Positions 55,744 to 64,000 of a DNA stretch of 64,000 bases are shown in pieces. The position numbers and the translations under genes are program-made. Source of the DNA: Hippopus hippopus (Eukaryota; Mollusca; Bivalvia; Cardiida; Cardiidae); assembly GCA_946811185.2 (NCBI GenBank), contig OX328103.1, positions 25,340,172 to 25,404,171 of the forward strand, read 5' to 3'. Under the pieces are notes generated by a model. It was not told the DNA's origin. It saw nothing but the letters and a program-made list of their open reading frames with translations, and ran no database searches. The first letter of the stretch is position 1. Every line of letters starts with the position of its first letter.

Positions 55744-56125
55744 CTGTGGAAAAAGAATTCAGAAAGTTAATCCTTCAGAGGGCCTAACAAATGAAACTGG
55801 CTTTTTCAGATAGTAAAAAAAGACAGGTATTGCAGTTTTCAGGCTGTATTTGCCAAAGTGCGTTCACAAAAGTGCAGATTCATGGTCAGACCGCACAACC
55901 TGTGCAGTTTGATTTTGATTGACAATGTCTGCAAAAAGCAACTCAACTGGTTAGTGGTTAATGTAACCAACTTATTTCAAATCTATTTCTGTTGTTTTGT
56001 GTTTTTCTGTGCCTTTTTCCCTCATGCTGATCTTGTGCAAGAAACATTGGAAAACAGTGTGTAAAAAACAAAGAAAAAAAACGCTGAACAATAATAACAA
56101 CTACAGTTGCACATGCTTGTTATTA

Positions 56126-56355
56126 ATAACCCTTTACCAAACAGTCCAAAGTTTTGACAACCTTATGGAAGAAGGCTCTTGAAAACATTGTGGATAACAG
56201 AAGAATTCTGGTTACAAGTATTTTCTCCTTGTCCGACAACGTTTTCTACCCTTTCAAATACAATTTCCTCTTACTGAGCTGCATTTGATTTGTTGTGAGC
56301 AAATGCTCTAGATTTGGACAAGTCCAAAGTTGTATCATTTAGTGGTAGAGTTTAG
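56126..56355 (+). repeat. TTAA MITE, worn
   Basis: AACCCTTTACCAAACAGTCC to TAGTGGTAGAGTTTAG. Directly followed by another copy in the same orientation. Confidence 0.82.
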
Positions 56356-56578
56356 TCCTTACCACACAATCCCAACTTTTAACAACCCTGAGGAAGAAGC
56401 CTTTTGAAACATCGTGGGAAAAGGAGAAAATGCTGGTAACCAGCATTTTCTCCTTTTCCCACAATGTTTTCTGCACTAACAAAGAAATATTGAGTCATTT
56501 TTGCCACTTTTAATTTGTTGTCTGCAATTGGTTTCAATTTGAACAAGTCCAAAATCCTACCGTTTGATAACGAGTTAA
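56351..56578 (+). repeat. TTAA MITE, full length
   Basis: Palindrome nearly perfect. Joined head to tail with the copy on its left at a worn TTAA (TTTAG). Confidence 0.86.
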
Positions 56579-56799
56579 ACTGTGTAAATCACAATTTTGT
56601 ATATGTTAACCTTTTGATGGCTGCATAAATGAAATTGACATTATCAGTTCAATAAAATACAGCATCTAAATACTGTAAAGTTTTTTTTATACATTTAATA
56701 CAATACAGAAACCAAGGAAACTCAACCTTTCCCTTTTCATCTAATTCATTTCAAAATTTGTTAATTTGGCTCCTATGCAGCTTTCAACAATATTGCAGT

Positions 56800-57012
56800 T
56801 CAACGATCCTTTCCTAAATGACAAATTTTAGATTTTACAAAGTTGAAAGGACCTGCAGATGACAACTTTGAAATTGGTACAAGTAAAAAGAAGTTCCCTG
56901 AACGGGTAGAAAATACTGTGGGAAAAGGAGAAATTGCTTCTTTTTTCCTCAATGTTTTCAAAATCCTTCATCCCCACAGTCATTTTAATACGGGATTGTT
57001 TTGTAAAGGTGT
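56800..57012 (-). repeat. TTAA MITE, decayed
   Basis: GATCCTTTCCTAAATGACAA to GATTGTTTTGTAAAGGTGTG. Palindrome half lost. Confidence 0.74.
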
Positions 57013-57058
57013 GAATAATAACTTTCATCTTGACTTAGGGTCAGAAGAATCTGCATTG

Positions 57059-57287
57059 TTAACTCTTTACCACATGATCCCCAGTTTTAATAACCCTAAG
57101 TGAGAGGACTTTTGAAAACATTTTGGGAAAAGGAGAAAATGCTGGTAACCAGCATTTTCTCCTTTTCCCACAATGTTTTCTACTCTTCCATAAACAGATT
57201 TCAGTTTTTGAGTCACATTTATATTGTTGTCTGCAAATGCTTTCAATTTGGTAAGGTCCAACATTTTGTCGTTTGGTAAAGAGTTAT
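57059..57287 (+). repeat. TTAA MITE, full length
   Basis: Palindrome with one mismatch (CATTTTGGG). The right TTAA is worn to TTAT, followed 10 bp on by GAGTTAA. Confidence 0.87.
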
Positions 57288-57593
57288 GAAGAGTTAAGTT
57301 CACCGATCAAATGAAGTAGTAGTTTCAATGACAATAACATTTCAGTCAGTTTTAGTGCTTTGTGTGCTGATACATAATAAAGCTGAGCTAGAGAAACTTG
57401 CAAGATAGGAAATGCACAGAACTATTTTCCTCTCATATGTTTAGACATGCTCATACAATACACAAAAAGTAGATCCCAGCAAACACTATAGACAAAGTCA
57501 TGTATGCTTTCACTACTATATGAAGCTTTGTTGTTGTGTTTTATACAAACTCACTTAAGCTAGAAACCAAGTGTGAGGAAAGTGCTCAAAGCG

Positions 57594-57818
57594 TCAACTT
57601 TTTACCAGACAACAAAATTTTAGCTTTGTCCAAATTGAAAGCGCTTGCAGATGACAAATTAGACGTGCCTCAAAAATGGAATTTATGTTTGAACAGGTAG
57701 AAAACTTTGTGGGAAAAGGAGAAAATGCTGGTAACCAGCATTTTCTCCTTTTAACACAATGTTTTCAAAACTTTCTTATTCAAGGTCATTAAAACACGGA
57801 GTTGTTTAGCACAGAGTA
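57594..57818 (-). repeat. TTAA MITE, nearly full length
   Basis: TCAACTTTTTACCAGACAAC to GTTGTTTAGCACAGAGT; palindrome present with a TTAACAC change in the right arm. Confidence 0.83.
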
Positions 57819-57819
57819 T

Positions 57820-58630
57820 ACAGCAGAATGTGACTGTGATCACTTTTGAAATGAGGGAAAACATAAACAGTGACATACTTGATGTCCTTGCCTCTATGGA
57901 ATAGAAGTAATAAATACAAATGAAATAACAGTAACAATAATAGATAAAATAAATGTGAATATAAATGAACATAGAATTGTCCAAGACTGATGTATATCCC
58001 CACCTGTTAGATTGTTACTGGATCCAGAAAACATTGAAGGGCCTTAACACTTTCAATAATCAATCAATACTTATCATTGCCAGTCCAAAAGAGTTATCTC
58101 TCTTTGCAAACTCATGTGCATAAATGGTAAGAAATTAACAAGTCTTGGAAGACAGTGTGATATCATTGAACCTACATGGTGCCCTTAAGAATGCCAAATC
58201 ATTAACTTATCTATAACGGGAAAAATGAGAAACAAAAGCCTAAACCCAAAGAAACACAAAGAACATATTATGTCAAGAAATAAGGCCCAAATAATAGCAA
58301 TTTGATGGTTGCATTTCTCTGTAGTGTTCAAGCTGAGGGGACAGTCTGATCTCGATCTACACTGGCCGCAAAAGCAACAGTTTCTCCAGTAATGAAAGGC
58401 ACTTTACAGGTTAATTAATATAATTATTAGACACTGCATTGCATTGAATTTTTCTGTGCCTCTTTTAGTACAGATGGATGCCACTGATTTTTGTTTACAC
58501 TAGGTGCTGGTATTACGTCTAAATGCACCTTTTATTTGAAGAGTTCCAGTTATGGAAACCGAAGTATGAAATGAAACTTGATTGTGAAAAAAGTTCTCAT
58601 GAGAGCAAGGCTTCCATTAAAATTTCAGCA
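57820..58630 (-). other. upstream intron, plain stretch
   Basis: AT-rich. 58320-58420 has a worn piece of the second TTAA MITE family (CAGTCTGATCTCGATCTACA). Nothing else. Confidence 0.5.
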
Positions 58631-58638
58631 AAATTGGT

Positions 58639-58867
58639 TTAATTCTTTACCAAACAATCCTGAGTCTTAATGACCCTGACAGAAAAGACTTTTGAAAACA
58701 TTGTGGGAAAAGGAGAAAATGCTGGTAACCAGCATTTTTTCCTTTTCCCAAAATGTTTTCTACCTTTCAAAGGAGGAATTTCAGTTTCTTAGTCATGTTT
58801 AATCTGTCGTCTGCAGACACTTTCAATCTGGACCAGTCTAAAATTTTGTCGTTTGGTAAAGGTTTAA
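58639..58867 (+). repeat. TTAA MITE, full length
   Basis: TTAATTCTTTACCAAACAATC to GTTTGGTAAAGGTTTAA; palindrome with two changes. Confidence 0.88.
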
Positions 58868-59149
58868 ATCTACATGAAGAGAAGAGGACACAAAATTGCA
58901 AGTGAAGAAAGACAGACAAACAAACTTATTCCAGTATACCCCTCCCTCTAACTTTCTTGTGTGTGAAAGGGGCTGGTTGGGAATTGGGGGTGTTTAAGTA
59001 GCATTATAAACTGAAATACTGCAATTTTAAGACACAATTACTTTCATGGAGGACAAAAAAGCTTTAAGAAAAGACTACATTTCTTGCATTCTGATCTAGA
59101 GATGCACTTTAAGCTGAAGCAACTGAAGTTTTAATGAGCACTCTATAGG

Positions 59150-59587
59150 TTAACTCTTTTCCAAAGGCCAAAAGTTTGGACAAGACCAAATTAAAAGCAT
59201 TTGCAGATGTCAAATTAGATACAGCTCAAATAATGATTTCTGCCTTTGATAGGGTAGAAAGGTTTATGGGAAAAGGAGAAAAATGCTGGTAACAAGCATT
59301 TTCTCCTATTCTCACAATGTTTTCAAAAGCCTTCTTCTTCAGAGTTGTTAAAACTGGGGATTGTATGGTAAAGGGTTACAACAACTATTTACTTGACAAC
59401 ACAAATTAAGACTTTTCCAAACTGAAAGCAATCCAAGTCAACAAATCAAAAGCTGCTTAAATGATGGGATTTGTTCCTGACGAGATAGTAACATTGTGGT
59501 TACATGCATTTCTCTTTTTTCCACAATGTGTCAAAAGCCTCCATTCTCAGGGTATAAAAAACATTGAATTGTTAGGTAAATGGTTCA
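59150..59587 (-). repeat. two neighbouring TTAA MITEs, same orientation
   Basis: First 59150-59379 (nearly full length), second about 59389-59587 (palindrome largely lost, right end GTTAGGTAAATGGTTCAA). Confidence 0.8.
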
Positions 59588-59879
59588 AGCAAACAAAATA
59601 CACATTTAAGGAATAACTAGTTTGGGTCTTAATAAATGAGATATTAAGTAAATGTAAAACTGAAATGTAATTGCTATAAACACTATTTCCCTGTTGTTAA
59701 CTAAATTTAACACAAGCAGGCTGGGTGGAACAAATCAAAGTACTTCAATAAAGAAATTTTTGGGTTTTTTTTTTGTGTGTGTGAAATCTACCACTATCAT
59801 TCAGTCTGTAGTACATGAATATCCTTTGTACACCTGAGCATGTCATATTAAAGGTTAATTAGTCTTCCGTCAATATAGT

Positions 59880-60180
59880 TCTTTAATGCTTTATTGAAGA
59901 ATCCCAAGTTTTAAAAACCATACAGATAAAGGCTCTTGAAAACATTGTGAGAAAAGGAGAAAATGCTGGTAACCAGCATTTTCTCCTTTTCCCACAATGT
60001 TATCTACCCTTCAAAAACAAGTTCAATTATTTGAGCCAAATGCCTGGATTTGTCTTTGAAAGGCCTGAACACATTACGGTAAAGGGAGAAAATGCAATAC
60101 CATCATTTTCTCCTTTTCCAACAAAGTTTTCGAATGCCTTCTTCCTCAGCTTTATCAACAAATTGTTTATTTGGTAGAGA
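59880..60180 (+). repeat. chimeric TTAA MITE
   Basis: Left half forward with intact palindrome, then at about 60045 a reverse-type segment (GGATTTGTCTTTGAAAGG) with its own small palindrome. Confidence 0.75.
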
Positions 60181-60466
60181 GTATGGTCTTTTTTGGGTCC
60201 CTTACATGATGTACAATTTTTGACAAAGAAATAAAAAATATTTTGGAGAATTGAAAAAATTGCTTGCTTATTACAAGGACTCTCTATTTACCTGTATGAA
60301 AAATTGAGTGAATTCATTAACGCTAGAAGAGGGTATGGGGTCAACCTTAACGAATAAAAATCTTCTTTCAAACCCCTTTAACCATTTTGGACTGTTCAAC
60401 TGACTTACCATGATGTACAAGTTTGAACTTGAATATTTAATAAACTACCACAACACTACTTGTGAA

Positions 60467-62125
60467 CTAGAGGCCCTTGAGGGCCTGAAATCGCTCTACT
60501 GGCAGTGATTTTGCTTTTTTGCTAGCATACATTATCAATTCATGATGCAAAAAGTAAAAAAAAACAAAAAATTTGTTCTTGCAACTGGGCTTGAACCCAC
60601 GGAGACAGCATAAGTAGGCATGGTGAATTGAACAAACAGTGAAAACTAGAGGCCCTTGAGGGCCTAAAATCGCTCTACTGGCAGTAATTTTGCTTTTATG
60701 CTAACATACATTATGAAGTCACGATGCAAAAGAAAAAAAAGACAAAAAACACAAAAATATGTTCTTGCAACTGGGCTTGAATTATGACAGCATAAGTGGG
60801 CATGGTGAATTGAACAGTGAAAAAAAATGAAGTGCAATTTCTCAAAACTAAATGTTTGGAATCCAGCCAAATTTGATAGCGTTTCAGTATGCCTGGTATT
60901 AATCAATCCTAGCAAATTTCAAAGAAATGTGACTAATAATGAAGACTTGTTGAGTAAACGATACTAAGTCATCAAATGGCTGCTTTTCCTGAATGGTTTA
61001 CTAGATTTTCTTCACTTTTAATAGAGTTCAGTCCCTTGATGAACCAAACAATCTTTGCAAGTTTCAAAAGAATTGGATCAACACCGTGAACTTCATTGCC
61101 TAAACAAGAATTGGAAATTTTCAACTTTGAGTGGCTACTTTTCCCATACTGATTGTCAGATTTTTTTCAAAATCAATAGGGTTCAAGCTGTTTATGATAC
61201 AAAGCAACTGTGCAAGTTTCATGAAAATCCAACCATAAATGCTGACTTCATCACATACACAAGAAATGGATATTTTCAACTATAAATGGCTACTTTTCCC
61301 ATATTGTTTCTTGGATTTTTTTCAAAATCAATAGGGTTCAAGCTGTTTATGATACAAAGCAACTGTGCAAGTTTCATGAAAATCCAACCACACATTTTGA
61401 CTTCATCGCATAAACAAGAAATGGGAATTTTCAACTTGAAATTGCTACTTTTCCCATACTGTTTGTTGGACTTTTTTCAAAATCAATAGGGTTCAAGCTA
61501 TTGATGAGATAAAGAAACTGTGTGAGTTTCACAAAAATCTGATTACAAATGCAGACTTTATCATGTAAACAAGAAATGGAAATTATCAATTTGAAATGGC
61601 TACTTTTCCCATATTGTTTGTTGGATTTTTTTCAAAATCAATAGGGTTGAAGCTATTGATAACATAAACAAACTCTGCAAGTTTCACGAAAATCTGACAA
61701 CAAATGCACACTTTATCGCATAAACAAGAAATGGAAATTTTCAACTTGAAATGGCTACTTTTCCCATACTGTTTGTTGGAATTTTTTCAAAATCAATAGG
61801 GTTGAAGCTATTGATGAGATAAACAAACTCTGCAAGTTTCACAAAAATCTGACAACAAATGCAGACTTGATCGTGTAAACAAGAAATGGAAATTTTTAAC
61901 TTGAAATGGCTACTTTTCCCATACTGTTTGTTGGAATTTTTTCAAAATCAATAGGGTTGAAGCTATTGATGAGATAAACAAACTGTGCAAGTTTCATGAA
62001 AATCTGACAACAAATGCAGACTTTATCGCGTAAACAAGAAAAAGACTAACGGACGAACGGACGGATGGACGACAGAAACCCCGCCATGACATAATCTCTG
62101 CTGGCTTTCAGCCAGTAGAGCTAAA
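60467..62125 (+). repeat. element with about 150 bp tandem units, copy 1
   Basis: Starts ACTAGAGGCCCTTGAGGGCC; this head is itself duplicated at 60645. Then from 60829 the element body, with units bearing ATGGCTACTTTTCCCATA, TCAAAATCAATAGGGTT and GTGCAAGTTTCATGAAAATC. Tail ACGGACGAACGGACGGATGG and GCCAGTAGAGCTA, which is inverted relative to GCTCTACTGGC in the head. Short frames in the units are by-products of the repeats. Confidence 0.87.
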
Positions 62126-63236
62126 AAATGAAGTGCAATTTCTAAAAACCAATTGTTGGAATCTGGCCAAATTTGATTGGGTTTCAATACGCCTTGTATT
62201 CAACAATCCTAGCAAATTTCAAAGAAATGTGACTAAAAATGTGGACTTTGTTGAGTAAACGATACTAAGTCACCAAATGGCTGCTTTTCCTAAACAGTTT
62301 ACTAGATTTTCTTCACTTTTAATAGAGTTCAATCCCTTGATGAATCAAATAATCTTTGTTTCAAAAGAATTGGATCAACACTGTGGACTTCATTGCCTAA
62401 ACAAGAATTGGAAATTTTCAACTTTGAATGGCTACTTTTCCCATAATGATTGTCAGATTTTTCAAAATCAATAGGGTTCAAGCTGTTTATGATACAAAGC
62501 AACTGTGCAAGTTTCATGAAAATCCGACCACAACTGCTGACTTCATCGTGTAAACAAGAAATGGAAATTTTCAACTTTAAATGGCTACTTTTCCCATACT
62601 GTTTGTTGGATTTTCTTCAAAGTCAATAGGGTTCAAGCTATTGATAAGATAAACAAACTGTGCAAGTTTCACGGAAATCTGACCACAAATGCAGAATTTA
62701 TCGCGTAAACAAGAAATGGAAATTTTCAACTTGAAATGGCTATTTTTCCTATATTGTTTGTTGGATTTTTTTCAAAATCGATAGGGTTAAAGCTATTGAA
62801 AAGATAAACAAACGGTGCAAGTTTCATGGAAATCTGACCACAAATGCAGACTTTATCGCGTAAACAGGAATTGGAAATTTTCAAATTTAAATGGCTACTT
62901 TTCCCATTCTGTTTGTTGGATTTTTTTTCAAAATCAATAGAGCTGAAGCTATTGATAAGATAAACAAACTGTGCAAGTTTCACGGAAATCTGACAACAAA
63001 TGCACACTTTATCGCGTAAACAAGAAATGGAAATTTTCAACTTGAAATGGCTACTTTTCCTATATTGTTTGTTGGATTTTTTTCAAAATCAATAGGGTTG
63101 AAGCTATTGAAAAGATAAACAAACCATGCAAGTTGCATGAAAATCTGACCACAAATGCAGACTTTTATTGAGTAAACAAGAAAATGACTGACGGACGGTT
63201 GGACAATGGAAACCACGCCATGACATAAGCTCTGCT
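62126..63236 (+). repeat. element with about 150 bp tandem units, copy 2
   Basis: Restarts with TGAAGTGCAATTTCTAAAAA, the same point as 60829, and ends ACTGACGGACGGTTGGACAA. Five units remain. It looks like a tandem duplication of copy 1. Confidence 0.86.
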
Positions 63237-63254
63237 TAAGACAGACACCATCAT

Positions 63255-63605
63255 TTAACTCTGTACCACACAACAAATTTTTACACTTGTCCAAATTGAA
63301 TGCATTTGCAGATGACAAAATAAATGCAGATAAAAATGATGGAATTTGCCTCTGAAAATTGAGAAAACGTGGGAAGAGGAGAAAATGCTGGTTTTTTTAA
63401 CAATGTTTTCAAAAGGCTTCTTTCCCAGGGTCATTAAAACTCTGGAATGTGTGGTTAAGAGTTAAGTTACACTTATTATCGTCTTGTAAAGAGTTAACCA
63501 TGGACCAGACAACAAAAATTCAGCCATATTAAACATTTGCAGACAACAAATTAAATGTGGCTAGTCACCAGGATTTTTTTCTTTTAACCACAATGTTTTA
63601 GAAAT
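63255..63605 (-). repeat. two decayed TTAA MITEs
   Basis: First 63255-63465 with both TTAA but only one palindrome arm; second 63490-63605 truncated. Confidence 0.76.
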
Positions 63606-63709
63606 GCTTTCTGCACTTTTACACTAGTTTAGATCACAGTCAGACAGCACAGGTGGTACAAGCTGATCTGGGGTCTTCACTGTCCAACATTTTCTGGCCA
63701 AATCAGCTT

Positions 63710-63938
63710 TTAACCCTTTACCACACAATGCCGACTTTTGACGACCCTGGGAAAGAAGGCTTTTGAAAACATTGTGGAAAAAGGAGAAAATGCTGGTAAC
63801 CAGCATTTTCTCCTTTTCCCACAATGTTTTATACCCTAGCAAAGAAAAATTGCACCATTTAAGCCACATCGAAACTGTCATCTCCCAATCCTTTCAATTT
63901 TGATAAGGCTAAAATTTTGTCATCTGGTAAAGAGTTAA
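63710..63938 (+). repeat. TTAA MITE, full length
   Basis: TTAA at both ends, termini CCCTTTACCACAC and GGTAAAGAG, palindrome with one mismatch. Confidence 0.89.
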
Positions 63939-64000
63939 AGACATTTTTTTTCTGTCCAACAGTTTAAAATGTTCATTTATATAAATGACTGAGGATTAAA

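Larger units (their letters stand above)
55744..64000 (-). other. upstream Piezo intron or 5' region, no exon recognised
   Basis: More than 8.2 kb to the right of exon w1 with only repeats: about a dozen TTAA MITE copies and the large tandem-repeat element at 60.5-63.2 kb. I looked on the minus strand for the expected preceding Piezo segment, a helix followed by a charged loop, and found none. Since Piezo needs more N-terminal coding sequence, this is most simply a long intron. Confidence 0.7.

Noticed and set aside
62726..63040. Open frame of 104 codons with internal repeats at the right end
   Set aside because: It is a read-through of 150 bp tandem units on the strand opposite to the element. 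The repeat in the protein mirrors the DNA repeat.

Overview
The window looks like nuclear DNA of an animal, most probably a bivalve mollusc. It is AT-rich, has short exons with GT-AG introns, and is packed with small non-autonomous transposons, tRNA-derived SINEs and elements carrying internal repeats of about 150 bp. The species cannot be fixed from the sequence alone.

The only host gene I can support is Piezo, the mechanically gated cation channel, on the minus strand. I traced 37 consecutive coding exons from 55743 down to 644. Every intron has GT-AG ends and the codon phase is continuous through all 36 junctions. Together the exons give 5,465 coding bases, about 1,821 codons. They run from the N-terminal blade (exon w1) through the blade transmembrane units, the beam helix (w18-w19), the acidic disordered linker (w20-w25), the last blade units (w26-w32), the anchor (w33-w34), the outer pore helix (w35) and the first half of the extracellular cap (w35-w37). 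The N-terminal exons lie to the right of 64000. The rest of the cap, the inner pore helix and the C-terminal domain lie to the left of position 1. Neither promoter nor 3' end is present.

The introns and the 8.2 kb to the right of w1 are full of repeats. The commonest is a MITE of about 225 bp with TTAA target sites, CCCTTTACCA termini and a central palindrome of about 66 bp. I count more than 50 intact or decayed copies in both orientations, several sharing one TTAA. Others are a GCAGGCTGA-hairpin MITE, a second TTAA MITE, a fold-back MITE with TATTCACCAACC ends, SINEs, a family of about 265 bp beginning CAAGAGCACC, and five families of larger elements with internal repeats of 145-160 bp. A 1,295 bp Harbinger-like element (18995-20289) sits inside one of the TTAA MITEs with a TTA target duplication.

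The observations most worth a second look are decayed extra copies of two Piezo exons (w5 and w13), a tandemly duplicated splice acceptor at w3, MITEs ending at or beside splice donors of w36 and w37, matched arm changes in one MITE palindrome, and an array of nuclear-receptor-type half-sites at 25.8-26.7 kb. I found no second gene, CRISPR array, operon or intact transposase.
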